Positions 40,885-50,220 of a stretch of DNA of 64,000 nt are shown here, piece after piece. Location of the stretch: positions 1-64,000 of the IMG/VR virus record IMGVR_UViG_3300008117_000018; one strand, 5' to 3'. Origin of the DNA: a virus. The notes beneath the pieces are model-generated. The model saw only the letters and a program-made list of their open reading frames with translations. It did no database searches and was not told the origin of the DNA. A program made the position numbers and the translations under genes. The stretch's first letter is position 1. Each line of letters starts with the position of its first letter.

Positions 40885-42609
40885 TTAGTTTAATAATCCA
40901 TAAGAATCAGAAACTTTAATAGTCATAAACTGTTTTTGTGGGAACCAACCAACTTCAGCAACAGCATATCTAGATCTCAACAACATTCTTGGAGCAAAAG
41001 TAGCCTCAGAAATCAAAGAGATTGATTGTGCCATTAAATAAGGTACGAAAATGATACCTGGTTGATCAGGATTGTTCTTTCTACCAAGAACGATTCTGTT
41101 ATCATTATATCTCATATATGGATCAACGTAGATAGAAATATCACCGATTGAACCAACAGGATATAATTGACCTTGTCCGTTTAACTTAGACTTAACTGGG
41201 TTAATAGTGTAACCAGAAATATCAGCTAAAGCAGCAGCAAGACCCCCGTTTGTGATAAGGTATTGAGCTGGACCTACACGACCTTCAGTTGCAATGTAGT
41301 TAGAAGCGTGAGCAATTTTAGTGATAAGTTTTCTTTGTACGGCGTGAGTAGTTTCACCACCAACTGTACTAGTTACATAAGTAGTATCTAAGTCAAAGAT
41401 TGTTTGGCTAGCAATATTAGTTGAGAAAGTTAATCCAGCTAAAGGCGCGCTAGTTCTGTTAAGATCACCCATTTCAAAAATCTTAGCAACGATTTGCTTA
41501 GAAATTGTTTGAGATAATTCATTAACAAGAATAGATTCCATTTTTTGAACGATATCCATACCTGTGTTAGCTTTGATATCTTCAATTTCAGTTCTTCTAA
41601 GAGCTGAAGATACTTCAATAGTACCAACTGCGATAGTTTTAGAAGAGATTTTTGGTCCGATAACTCCAGAATATCTTGAGTCATCTTGATCTCTATCCAT
41701 TGGATATTGTCCAGAGAATTGAGAAGTTGAACCAGAGTTCCAGTTTGCAGAAAAACCAGGGATATGATCTTCTAACGCAGAAACCAATTCGATTGCAGGC
41801 TCACCACCTAAAGCAGTACCACCTAAAGCAATGATTTGAGAAGCCATAGACGTTGTAGAATCAAATGTATTTCTTGTTGTATCAAAAGCCCAAGTTGTAG
41901 CTGCAGAACCAACCGCTGTATGAGACGTGTTGAATTGTCTGTAAGCTCTGAACATTGGATAACCATCAATTCTTGAGAATCCTAAAAATTCAACTTTATT
42001 TTCTTTATCAGATGGCTCTGAAGTAATTGCAGCACCTGTATCGATGTTATTCCAAATTCTACCATTTAAACCACCTGTAGTTTCGCTAATAACTGGAGAA
42101 GAAGCTGCTAACTGAGCTCTAAGACCAGCGATAACTGCTGTTAATTTAGTAGAAGTCAATCCTGCTGTTTTAGGAGCAATTTTGAAAACTTGTGGTCTTT
42201 CATCTTCATTTCCTAAACGAGTATCATCGTATTGGAAGTCGATGTAAAGAAGGTCGATTTTCGGACCTGGAGATGGTTTAACAGCAACAAGGTCAAGACC
42301 GATTGTTTGAGCAGCAATTTTCATAGCTACAGGAAGTAAGTTTTGACCTACATCTCCTGAACCATTTGAACCACCAAAACCAGCCCAATTGTTACCAATT
42401 GTTGAACCAGCTAAAGTTGAAGGTTGTGGAGCAACAACACCACCCATACCAGCAACGTTAGAAGCATTCACATAAGCGTTCTCGTTGATTGAGTGGAACT
42501 CAGCATATTCTGACATCCAATCAATTCTCTCACCAGTAACACCCATGTTCTCAAGAACTGGAGACCATTTCTTGATAGCTTTAGATTTGTCTATTCTAAT
42601 GTGTGACAT
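40885..42609 (-). CDS. Major capsid protein (T4 gp23-like)
   Basis: A 574-residue HK97-fold capsid protein. The N-terminus (MSHIRIDKSKAIKKWSPVLE) matches the gp23 propeptide, and SINE|N at residues 40-44 is a plausible maturation cut of the same kind as on the packaged proteins. The spine-region segment KTIAVGTIEVSSALRRTEIE and the C-terminal DNRIVLGRKNNPDQPGIIFV with ALMAQ-like and RYAVAEVGW segments fit gp23. The gene is followed by a strong terminator and preceded by the protease-scaffold gene, which is the normal order of head genes read on the minus strand. Confidence 0.88.
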   Translation of the reverse strand: MSHIRIDKSKAIKKWSPVLENMGVTGERIDWMSEYAEFHSINENAYVNASNVAGMGGVVAPQPSTLAGSTIGNNWAGFGGSNGSGDVGQNLLPVAMKIAAQTIGLDLVAVKPSPGPKIDLLYIDFQYDDTRLGNEDERPQVFKIAPKTAGLTSTKLTAVIAGLRAQLAASSPVISETTGGLNGRIWNNIDTGAAITSEPSDKENKVEFLGFSRIDGYPMFRAYRQFNTSHTAVGSAATTWAFDTTRNTFDSTTSMASQIIALGGTALGGEPAIELVSALEDHIPGFSANWNSGSTSQFSGQYPMDRDQDDSRYSGVIGPKISSKTIAVGTIEVSSALRRTEIEDIKANTGMDIVQKMESILVNELSQTISKQIVAKIFEMGDLNRTSAPLAGLTFSTNIASQTIFDLDTTYVTSTVGGETTHAVQRKLITKIAHASNYIATEGRVGPAQYLITNGGLAAALADISGYTINPVKSKLNGQGQLYPVGSIGDISIYVDPYMRYNDNRIVLGRKNNPDQPGIIFVPYLMAQSISLISEATFAPRMLLRSRYAVAEVGWFPQKQFMTIKVSDSYGLLN

Positions 42610-42693
42610 AATTTTATTTATTTTTTTTTGTTTTATAATCTATATATTTCCTTTATTTTTCGATTTTTTCGAAGGTGGATTTTTTATAGATTA

Positions 42694-44784
42694 TTATAAA
42701 TTTTTGAATCTTTCTAAGATTGCTTGAGCTTCATTGTCTGAGATTTTATCTTCTTGGATAAGTGCCTCATGTGAAACTAATTTCTTAGTAACTGATTCAT
42801 TCTTTTTGAGATTTCTAGTCAACCAGAAATGCTCAACTTGTGCTTCAGTTTTTAATACATCTTCTGGATAAAGTCTTGCTTGAGAAAGCAATGATTTTTT
42901 AGAAGACTCATTTAACTGATTCCAGACTGGCTTAACGTTTTCAGGCATCAATCTGATAACTCTTTCTTCAAGAGTCTCGTTCTTAGTTGATAATGCTTCT
43001 GCGATCAGACCTAACACATCTTTCTGTGTGAAATAACTTCTTTCGTTTATGTGAAGTTTTACAGTTTCCTGTTCTTCGTCTGATAATGCATAAAAGCTAT
43101 CTACTTGTGACTTGTTTAAGAACTTTAAGAAATTCAAGTCAGTAGTTTCAGAAACTTTACGTTTTTTAGCTTCTTCAATAAGTTTATTAATAGATTCTGA
43201 TAATTCAGTATCGTCTTTTCCTGTTACTTCGTAAGAAGATGGACCACATTCTTCCTCTTCTTCCTCTTTATTATGAACGTGAGTCGCTTCAGCAGCTGGA
43301 ACACCATTCATGTTATATTCTGCTTCTTCATCATCTTCTTTATTCCAAGAATTTTCTTTTTCATCATCTTCAACCATTTCAAAACCAGCAGCGTTTAAAG
43401 AAGGAAATGCACCTTCTGATTCGAATAATTTACCACCATTTAATTTTTCAACGATTAATCCTTGATAAGAAATTGATTTATCTAAGCTTTCAGCGATGTA
43501 TTCAGAGTAAGCAATATTATCATCTAAATGTTCAGCGATGTATTCAGAGTAAGCAATATTACCTTCAACATGCTCTGCTAAATACTCAGAATAAGCAATA
43601 GAATTATCAACATGTTCAGCTATATACTCAGCATAAGCAATGTTTTTATCTAAGTTTTCAGCGATGTATTCAGAGTAAGCAATATTTTTGTCTAAGTTTT
43701 CAGCCAAATATTCAGAGTAAGCAATATTTTTGTCTAAGTTTTCAGCCAAATATTCAGAATAAGAAATGTTTTTGTCTAAGTTTTCAGCGATATATTCAGA
43801 ATAAGAAATATTCTTATCAAGATTCTCAGCTAAATACTCTGAGTACTCAATATTTTTATCTAAATTTTCAGCAACATACTCTGTGTAATTAATAGCCTTT
43901 TCTAAGTTTTCAGCTAAATAATCATTGTGTTTAACTAATTTTTCAGTCGTAGATTTAAGAGATTTGTTCTCATTTACAACAACTTGAATTTTCTCAGCTA
44001 AATAATCTAAGTATTTTACCACTTTAGAATTTGTCTCGTTTAACTCCTCATAATACTCAAGTAGTTGTTCTAATTTTTTAGGACTCATATTTCCTTTAGA
44101 AATTGCATTTTTGACTTCTTTCTTAGTAGAGGCAATCTCATTTACTAAGTATTGTGAATAATCAGTCAACTGTTTTTTTGTTACGAATTCGTTTTTGTTC
44201 ATGTTGAATAATTCATTTATTTTAGACTCGTCGGACATTTCATATATCCTAAAGTTAGATTGTGGATTGTATCCTAAGGACTCATTCAAAACTTTAACAC
44301 TCATTTTTGCAGAAGCAAAACCTGGGTCAGCTACTATATCATATGTGAAAAGTTTTTTCAAAGAAACAGAACCATCAGATTCAGTGATACCAGCTGCTCT
44401 TGATGATACAAATACTGGACAACCATCATCAACCAAAGCCTTTGCCTCTTTACCCCAATAAGTTGATAAAAGTTTAATTTCACCAGATACTAAGTTTTGT
44501 TCTTTAATGTATTGCGCTTTAGTGATTGTGTGAGATGCTCTTGCCAAAGATGTATCAAAAACATCTGGGTGGTCAAATTCACCATAAACAGCACCTAAAC
44601 TATTCATTCTTTCGTTTAATTCATCTAAGGCAGGAAGGAATTTATCTGCAGTATAGATTCTTTCGTTTCTATTCTTAACACCAAATTCCGTGAATGTACC
44701 TCCTAAGATATAATCCTTCTTACTAGAAGAATTTTCTCTAATAAGAGAATTAGTTGAGTTTTCTACTATTAAAACTGGTTTCAT
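42694..44784 (-). CDS. Prohead protease fused to a repeat-built scaffold (gp21 + gp22-like)
   Basis: A 696-residue fusion. Residues 1-165 are a gp21-type serine protease: VKNRNERIYTADKF, GEFDHPD with His72, VFVSSRAAG with Ser127/128 and YDIVADPGFASAKM. Residues ~195-450 form a helical scaffold with 11 tandem 14-residue repeats (consensus YSEYLAENLDKNIA, about 286-440). The C-terminus is acidic, then helical. T4 encodes protease and scaffold separately; here the protease carries its scaffold. Each repeat contains (I/L)AE|N, close to the T4 cleavage consensus, so the scaffold may be cut into peptides on maturation. Confidence 0.85.
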   Translation of the reverse strand: MKPVLIVENSTNSLIRENSSSKKDYILGGTFTEFGVKNRNERIYTADKFLPALDELNERMNSLGAVYGEFDHPDVFDTSLARASHTITKAQYIKEQNLVSGEIKLLSTYWGKEAKALVDDGCPVFVSSRAAGITESDGSVSLKKLFTYDIVADPGFASAKMSVKVLNESLGYNPQSNFRIYEMSDESKINELFNMNKNEFVTKKQLTDYSQYLVNEIASTKKEVKNAISKGNMSPKKLEQLLEYYEELNETNSKVVKYLDYLAEKIQVVVNENKSLKSTTEKLVKHNDYLAENLEKAINYTEYVAENLDKNIEYSEYLAENLDKNISYSEYIAENLDKNISYSEYLAENLDKNIAYSEYLAENLDKNIAYSEYIAENLDKNIAYAEYIAEHVDNSIAYSEYLAEHVEGNIAYSEYIAEHLDDNIAYSEYIAESLDKSISYQGLIVEKLNGGKLFESEGAFPSLNAAGFEMVEDDEKENSWNKEDDEEAEYNMNGVPAAEATHVHNKEEEEEECGPSSYEVTGKDDTELSESINKLIEEAKKRKVSETTDLNFLKFLNKSQVDSFYALSDEEQETVKLHINERSYFTQKDVLGLIAEALSTKNETLEERVIRLMPENVKPVWNQLNESSKKSLLSQARLYPEDVLKTEAQVEHFWLTRNLKKNESVTKKLVSHEALIQEDKISDNEAQAILERFKNL
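43475..43925 (-). repeat. 42-bp tandem coding repeats in the scaffold
   Basis: About 11 in-frame units of 42 bases encode the 14-residue scaffold repeat. Units in the middle (roughly 43620-43850) are nearly identical at the DNA level; outer units have diverged, which suggests expansion by unequal recombination. Not a CRISPR: there are no unique spacers. Confidence 0.85.
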
Positions 44785-44958
44785 TCGCGAATAATTATTT
44801 TTTTCAGTTCAAAGTATATATATGCTTTATAAAACCATACTTTTTAAAAGGTGGATTTTTTACAGAACTTCTAATTCTTTTGACAAACACTACGTTTCAA
44901 AGGACTAAAAAGGAAGAATTAACTTTTTAATAAATAATTAAATTTTTTGCGGTTTTTT

Positions 44959-45360
44959 ATGATTTTGACCAGAGAGATAGTAGTAAAAATAAATGAGGCC
45001 AATTTCTCATACTATGAGAATTTAGGCTATGAGGATATAATAATAGGCGAAGAACTCATGATACCCGTAGAATTATTATCAAAAGGTTCTCATCACAAAA
45101 TAAAGTGCAAATGTGATTCATGTGGTATTGAAAAAGATGTGATATTTAAAAATTATGTAAAGTACGATAATAAATTTGGAGAATATAGTTGTAGAAAATG
45201 CTCCGAAAAGAAAAGAAAAGAAACATTACAAAAAAACTACGGTGTGGATTATCCTATTCAAAATAAAAAAGTTATGAGTAAAATGAAGAAAACACTTGTA
45301 AAAAAATATGGTGTAGACAATATTTCGAAAAGAGAAACTAAACAAAAGAGTTCTAAATAA
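44959..45360 (+). CDS. Zinc-ribbon protein, probable truncated homing-endonuclease relative
   Basis: A 133-residue protein; ATG 44959 is preferred to a TTG at 44947. It has two Cys pairs (CKCDSCG and CRKCSEKK) that form a zinc ribbon, followed by repeated basic elements (TLQKNYGVDYPIQ and TLVKKYGVDNISK) typical of DNA-binding tails of phage homing endonucleases. The usual C-terminal nuclease part is missing, so it is either a truncated element or a stand-alone DNA-binding protein. It sits between the prohead protease and RNase R genes, 10 bases before the latter. Confidence 0.5.
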   Translation: MILTREIVVKINEANFSYYENLGYEDIIIGEELMIPVELLSKGSHHKIKCKCDSCGIEKDVIFKNYVKYDNKFGEYSCRKCSEKKRKETLQKNYGVDYPIQNKKVMSKMKKTLVKKYGVDNISKRETKQKSSK

Positions 45361-45370
45361 TAAAACTTCT

Positions 45371-47248
45371 ATGATAAATATAATAGAAGGTGACCGATAT
45401 GAAGGTCAAATAGAGTTTTCGAATAACGGAAATGCAACAACAACAATAGGTGAAAAATTAATATTCATACATAGAAAAAACACAAAAAATTCTTTACACT
45501 TAGATAATGTACGAATAGAAATATTCAAAGGTGAAAAAAAACTTGAAGGAAAAGTTATAGAAGTTATTTCAAGATTCAGAACAGAATTTGTAGGCAGAGT
45601 TCAAATAGGAAAAAAATCAACATTTGTAATTCCAGATAGTGATAAATTATCAGTCGATTTTTATATAAAAGGAGGTTTAGTAGCAAAGGATGGTCAAAAA
45701 GTAATTGTAGAACTTACAAAATGGGAAGATAGCAAATCACCACAGGGAAAAATAACAAAAATATTAGGAGATGCTGGTGATAACAACGCAGAGATGAATT
45801 CAATAATGTATGAATATAATCTACCAGTAGATTTTCCACAAGAAGTACTTAACGAGTCGGAATTAGTTCCAGAAGTTATATTTGATAAAGAAATATCTCT
45901 AAGAAGAGATATGAGAAACATAACTACATTAACAATTGATCCAGTAGATGCTAGAGACTTTGATGACGCTCTTTCAATTAATATAATAAATGAAAATAAT
46001 ATTGAAGTTGGGGTTCATATTGCAGATGTAGGTCATTATGTAAAACCAGGAACTAAATTAGACGATGAGGCATTTAAGAGAGCAACTTCTGTCTATCTTG
46101 TAGATAGATGTGTACCAATGATTCCCGAAAGACTAAGTAATGGAATATGCTCATTAAAACCAAATGAGGACAGATTAGCATTTTCAGTTGTTTTTAATAT
46201 TGACAAAGATGGAAAGATTATCAATGAGTGGCATGGAAAAACTGTCATTCACTCCGATAGAAGATTTACTTATGAAGAAGCTCAAGAAATAATTGAAGGA
46301 CAAGAAGGTGATTTCCAAAATGAAATAAGAGTTCTTAACGGACTAGCTCAAAAAATTAGAAAGAAAAGAATAAGTGATGGCTCCATTGAAATGGGTGGAA
46401 TTGAAGTCAGGTTTAAGTTAGCAGATGATAATAAAAAACCGATTGGTGTCTATTTCAAAGAACAAAAAGAAGCTAACAAACTTATTGAAGAATTTATGCT
46501 ACTTGCAAACAAGTCAGTAGCTAAGATACTTTCTAATAATCAATGGTTTAATGTCTATAGAATACACGATACACCAAATATGGAAAAACTTCAACAACTT
46601 GTAGGAGTTTGTCAAAATTTTGGACACGATGTTGCAATAGAAGGCGAGGGTGATGAGTTAAAAAAATCCATAAACAAATTACTAAAAGAAATAAAAGGAA
46701 CTCCTGAAGAAAACATGATTGAAACTTTAGTAACAAGATGTATGTCTAAAGCAAAATACACAATAAAAAACATTGGACACTACGGATTAGGTTTCACACA
46801 TTACTCACACTTTACCTCACCAATTAGGAGATATCCAGACTTAATAACACATAGAATTCTTTTTGATTTTTTAAATAAAGGAAAACAAGGAAATCCTAAT
46901 AAAATTGAAGAACAAGCCAGTTGGTGTTCAAGTAGAGAGCTAATTGCGGCAAAAGCTCAACGAGATTCAATTAAGTATAAACAAGCAGAATTCTTACAAG
47001 ATAAAATTGGTCAAGTTTTTGATGGAATAGTATCAGGAGTCACTGATTGGGGTATCTATGTAGAGCTTATAGATTCTAAATGCGAAGGAATGATTCGATA
47101 TAATAGTATTGGTAAAGTAAAAGTAGATTTAGACCACTATACCATCACTGATGAAATGGGAAATAAAATCAGACTAGGAGATCCTTTAAAAGTTATTGTT
47201 TCATCAGTTGATTTAGAAAAGAAACAAATTGATTTTAAATTATTCTGA
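45371..47248 (+). CDS. rnr: Ribonuclease R (RNB-family 3'-5' exoribonuclease)
   Basis: A 625-residue full-length RNase R/RNase II-type enzyme. N-terminal cold-shock-like domains (about 1-150), RNB catalytic domain with TIDPVDARDFDDAL (188-201; Asp residues bind the metals), VGVHIADVGHYV and HYSHFTSPIRRYPDL, and a C-terminal S1 domain (FDGIVSGVTDWGIYVEL). Cellular RNase R degrades structured RNA and, together with tmRNA-SmpB, nonstop mRNAs. Presence in a phage that also encodes tmRNA suggests joint action. It shares a TGATG overlap with the next gene. Likely acquired from a host. Confidence 0.9.
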   Translation: MINIIEGDRYEGQIEFSNNGNATTTIGEKLIFIHRKNTKNSLHLDNVRIEIFKGEKKLEGKVIEVISRFRTEFVGRVQIGKKSTFVIPDSDKLSVDFYIKGGLVAKDGQKVIVELTKWEDSKSPQGKITKILGDAGDNNAEMNSIMYEYNLPVDFPQEVLNESELVPEVIFDKEISLRRDMRNITTLTIDPVDARDFDDALSINIINENNIEVGVHIADVGHYVKPGTKLDDEAFKRATSVYLVDRCVPMIPERLSNGICSLKPNEDRLAFSVVFNIDKDGKIINEWHGKTVIHSDRRFTYEEAQEIIEGQEGDFQNEIRVLNGLAQKIRKKRISDGSIEMGGIEVRFKLADDNKKPIGVYFKEQKEANKLIEEFMLLANKSVAKILSNNQWFNVYRIHDTPNMEKLQQLVGVCQNFGHDVAIEGEGDELKKSINKLLKEIKGTPEENMIETLVTRCMSKAKYTIKNIGHYGLGFTHYSHFTSPIRRYPDLITHRILFDFLNKGKQGNPNKIEEQASWCSSRELIAAKAQRDSIKYKQAEFLQDKIGQVFDGIVSGVTDWGIYVELIDSKCEGMIRYNSIGKVKVDLDHYTITDEMGNKIRLGDPLKVIVSSVDLEKKQIDFKLF

Positions 47249-47685
47249 TGACAAAAGAGTTTAGTGTTGAGTTAGATAATAATAAAATAACTGATTATGA
47301 ACATTTATTATCGAGATTTTCAAATTGGAAAAAATACAAAAGAGAAATAAATCTCAACCAATTATTAGAGAAAGGAAAAAAAATTCAATTTGATATAGAA
47401 ATCAAAAATAATCCAATGGTCTTTTATATCTCAGTAAGTGACCAAGAATATACATACACAACATCACTAACAAATGCATGTTCATCTTTGAAAAAATTAA
47501 CTTTTATAATTTTAGAAAATGAAATTTTGAAACTAGAAGCTGAATTAATTTTATTAAACACACGATGGGGTAAAGTAATTAAAAACTTAGTAGAGTCCGG
47601 CTTAGAATTAAAACTTAATCAACATATAAATATAGAAGGACAAATAGATAACTTTTATTTTGAATTACCAAAACAAGCAGCATGA
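47248..47685 (+). CDS. Hypothetical protein with a prohead-protease-like segment
   Basis: A 145-residue protein. The C-terminal part (LILLNTRWGKVIKNLVESGL) resembles the segment of this phage's prohead protease that reads LLSTYWGKEAKALVDDGC, but where the protease then has VSSR with the catalytic Ser, this protein has LNQHI. If the similarity is real it is a catalytically empty relative of the protease fold, perhaps a regulator or partner. Its start overlaps the stop of RNase R, and its own stop overlaps the next gene. Confidence 0.45.
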   Translation: MTKEFSVELDNNKITDYEHLLSRFSNWKKYKREINLNQLLEKGKKIQFDIEIKNNPMVFYISVSDQEYTYTTSLTNACSSLKKLTFIILENEILKLEAELILLNTRWGKVIKNLVESGLELKLNQHINIEGQIDNFYFELPKQAA

Positions 47686-48116
47686 GGTTTTATAAGATAA
47701 CAACCACTAAACACCAAAGAGAGATTGATGAAATAATTATGTCTATGTCATCAACAGAGGTAGATTATGTATCAACATTATACAACAAGATATCAATGGT
47801 TGAGTTTACCGATGAAAAAGAATACGAATGTATGTTTGCCATTCTAGACAAATATCTATTAAATAAGATATCTGAACTATATCTAAAATACTCTATCGAT
47901 CATAAAATATTTGATTTGACAAAGGATATTATTTTTGATAATAATTTAAAATTATCATATAAAAACTATAGAAATCAACCAGTTAAGAATGAAGTTCTAA
48001 AACTTATTAAATTGTTCAAAAAAGACTGGACTACAAAAGATGATGTTTTGGATAAAATACTAGAAAAAGGAATCAATTCATTATCAGATTTTGATTTAGA
48101 AATTCTGAACTCTTAG
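47682..48116 (+). CDS. Hypothetical protein
   Basis: A 144-residue helical protein with alternating charged segments (FTDEKEYECMFAILDKYLL, then KLFKKDWTTKDDVLDKILEK). No domain is recognised. It is translationally coupled to the upstream gene (ATGA overlap) and converges on the portal gene with a four-base overlap. Confidence 0.45.
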   Translation: MRFYKITTTKHQREIDEIIMSMSSTEVDYVSTLYNKISMVEFTDEKEYECMFAILDKYLLNKISELYLKYSIDHKIFDLTKDIIFDNNLKLSYKNYRNQPVKNEVLKLIKLFKKDWTTKDDVLDKILEKGINSLSDFDLEILNS

Positions 48117-49834
48117 AATTCAAACTCTCCACCACCTTCTCCACCACCTTCAGCAGGAGCTTCTCCACCACCTTCAGCAGGAGCTTCACCTTCAGCAGGA
48201 GCCGCTTCACCACCTTCCGCAGGAGCTGCCTCACCGCCTTCAGCCGGAGCTGCCTCACCACCCTCTGCAGGAGCAGCACCAGCTGCACCAGCCGCGACAT
48301 TCGCCACATCTCTAGCCCAATATCTTTCATTTTCAGCCTTCTGTTCAGGTGTTAGTTTGAATACATTATCCATAATCCATTCAATATGGAAATAAGGTTT
48401 TTCACCATTCATAACTCCTAATAAAGTTCCAACAATCTCAGATCTTTTAGACAGATTATTGATTTTCTTCCAATCTTCAAATAGTTGATTAGAATAGAAT
48501 TGAATATCTACCTGATTTGTGAAAACTTCATCATCTTTCAGTTCAGGAAACTCTATCAACATCTGTAGTTTCAGAGGTTTCACTATCAATTCTTTAAAGT
48601 TAGCACGTAATCTTGAAATGAAATTGTGAAATTTAATTTCATCTCTAGTCATTTCTGATGAGTCTCCAAATAAATTTCCACCACCATTCTCAGCCTCAAA
48701 TCGTTGCATAGGTATCTTAGAGGCTCTTTTAAGAGCTTTATAAAACCAAGATAGCATAGTTTCATCATTCAAATCATGACCCTGTGGAGAAACTAATTCC
48801 ATATTCGGAGTTCCAGCATCACCTTCAGGAAACCATATTTGTTTATTATAAGGTAAATGCTTGGCGCCATTAATAGTCAAAGTTCCTAAAGAATCATCCC
48901 ATTCAACTTCTTCTGAATAATCATGAATAAGTTGACCTATTTGTTCCTCAGCTCTTTGTCTTGATAAACCTTTGATTGGAATCGTGAATTTTTGATATAC
49001 AGTCGCATTTACTATATTGAACATAATTCTTGTTTGTTCAAGTATTTTTAATTGATTATAAGGCTTTATTAAACCCTCAACATAAGATGTCTCTGAATAA
49101 TCATTTTGTGTAGAGTAGGAGACATAAATAATCTGAGAATCTAAAAATATTCTTCTTAATTGAGGATCTTCAGGAAACTGAATCCATAGATGTCCTATAG
49201 TTGGTTCATATGCCGGAACTAAAGTGTCAGGTCTCAATCTATTAAAACCAATAATGTTTTTCTTTTTATCATCAAAAATTATTTCTATTGCAATATGACC
49301 ATCAATTAGAAAATCTTTCATCATACTCCAAGCAGTTATATTATCAGAAAATCCAAATTTGTTATAAATTTTCTCAAAATATTCTTGATATTTGTCTCTT
49401 ACCTCTTGAGAATATTCATTTGAAATAGATTTAGGAGCACAAAAGTCACTATCATCATTGAAAACAATAGATTCATCACAAATTGTAGAAACAAAATCTC
49501 TTATTTCATCTTTGATTGAATATTCTCTTAATATTCTTCTTTTATCAGCATATGCTTTATCTAAATAAGGTATAGATTTTCTGTTCAAAACAGACGCAAC
49601 TGCTCTTTGAGAAAAGAAATCATACATCGAGTTACCTTTAGCCGCATATGGATCTTCATTTATACCAATACCAACTTGATTACGAATTATCATATCATCG
49701 TAATTCATTCCATAGTTAGAAAGTGTTCTGAGAATCCTAGAAAATAATCCTTTGTTTTCTACTGCAGAATTAGAAGCAAATGCAAAGTTTGAATTATTTT
49801 GTTGAGTGGAACCAAAATTGTTATAAGTTGCCAT
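48113..49834 (-). CDS. Portal protein (T4 gp20-like) with repetitive acidic tail
   Basis: A 573-residue portal that forms the DNA gateway and starts head assembly. The core (residues ~30-510) has the T4-type portal signatures ICDESIVFND, AWSMMKDFLIDGHIAIEIIF, NAENGGG-like AENGGGNLFGDSSEMTRDE and the conserved LVSPQGHDLNDE. The last ~55 residues are a low-complexity tail of PAEGGEAA repeats. Its tail is unusual for a portal and would project from the ring as a flexible acidic-proline arm. Preceded by TTTAATATATA (49860-49870, minus strand). Confidence 0.82.
   Translation of the reverse strand: MATYNNFGSTQQNNSNFAFASNSAVENKGLFSRILRTLSNYGMNYDDMIIRNQVGIGINEDPYAAKGNSMYDFFSQRAVASVLNRKSIPYLDKAYADKRRILREYSIKDEIRDFVSTICDESIVFNDDSDFCAPKSISNEYSQEVRDKYQEYFEKIYNKFGFSDNITAWSMMKDFLIDGHIAIEIIFDDKKKNIIGFNRLRPDTLVPAYEPTIGHLWIQFPEDPQLRRIFLDSQIIYVSYSTQNDYSETSYVEGLIKPYNQLKILEQTRIMFNIVNATVYQKFTIPIKGLSRQRAEEQIGQLIHDYSEEVEWDDSLGTLTINGAKHLPYNKQIWFPEGDAGTPNMELVSPQGHDLNDETMLSWFYKALKRASKIPMQRFEAENGGGNLFGDSSEMTRDEIKFHNFISRLRANFKELIVKPLKLQMLIEFPELKDDEVFTNQVDIQFYSNQLFEDWKKINNLSKRSEIVGTLLGVMNGEKPYFHIEWIMDNVFKLTPEQKAENERYWARDVANVAAGAAGAAPAEGGEAAPAEGGEAAPAEGGEAAPAEGEAPAEGGGEAPAEGGGEGGGEFEF
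48120..48290 (-). repeat. Short tandem repeats coding the portal's PAEGGE tail
   Basis: GC-rich units of about 24-27 bases encode repeated A-P-A-E-G-G-E. Composition differs sharply from the AT-rich surroundings, and units are imperfect copies, which fits repeat expansion. Confidence 0.7.
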
Positions 49835-49859
49835 CTATTATTTATATAAAAATTTACCA

Positions 49860-49870
49860 TATATATTAAA
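49860..49870 (-). promoter_or_regulatory. TTTAATATATA promoter-like motif
   Basis: Exact minus-strand motif 26 bases before the portal gene (start 49834). Confidence 0.5.
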
Positions 49871-49897
49871 TTATGGTTATTCCTCCAAAACAAAAAA

Positions 49898-49920
49898 AAA
49901 TCGAGACTATTTCTCGATTT
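49898..49920 (-). terminator. Intrinsic terminator overlapping a stop codon
   Basis: Stem AAATCGAGA / TCTCGATTT with a five-base loop; on the minus strand it is followed by a T-run. The stop codon of the gene at 49907-50215 lies in the loop, so the hairpin uses the end of the coding sequence. Confidence 0.75.
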
Positions 49921-50215
49921 TAAAAATATCATGACCTGTTCTACCAGCTCTTGGTTTGTATTTTGAATTTAATTCTTTTATAGCTTTTATATAATCTTCT
50001 GCCTCAGGACCAAACAATCTATCAGATATTTCTTGTAAGAAATATGGATCCATAGATTTTATCTTCTCTTTTTCTTTTTTTGTATCAGAGATTAATTTTT
50101 GTAACTCATCATCACTTAATCTGTTTACAGGTTGAAATGGTCTTTCTACCGTTTTCTTTACACCCATAGGTTTTAACTCTGACTCTTTTTTTGATTTAAA
50201 ATTGAAAATTTTCAT
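49907..50215 (-). CDS. Hypothetical head-region protein
   Basis: A 102-residue basic protein beginning MKIFNFKSKKESEL. A short helical middle (LSDDELQKLISDTKKEKEKI) and a tail with KPRAGRTGHDIF. It lies between portal and the gene at 50221, and may be a small head or neck protein. No family recognised. The N-terminus is only a weak match to the targeting-like signal and is not counted. Confidence 0.5.
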   Translation of the reverse strand: MKIFNFKSKKESELKPMGVKKTVERPFQPVNRLSDDELQKLISDTKKEKEKIKSMDPYFLQEISDRLFGPEAEDYIKAIKELNSKYKPRAGRTGHDIFKIEK

Positions 50216-50220
50216 ATGAT

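Noticed and set aside
42485-42727. Plus-strand frame with hydrophobic segments at the capsid-protease junction
   Set aside because: It overlaps the capsid gene start and the protease gene end on the other strand; no own promoter or conserved feature.
43239-43601. Plus-strand frame rich in His, Leu and Gln opposite the scaffold repeats
   Set aside because: Shadow of the 42-bp repeats in the protease-scaffold gene.
43475-43925. Regular repeats considered as a CRISPR array
   Set aside because: Units are contiguous and in frame, with no unique spacers and no cas genes.
48073-48330. Minus-strand frame with repeated KVVEKLLLK
   Set aside because: Out-of-frame reading of the portal PAEGGE repeats.
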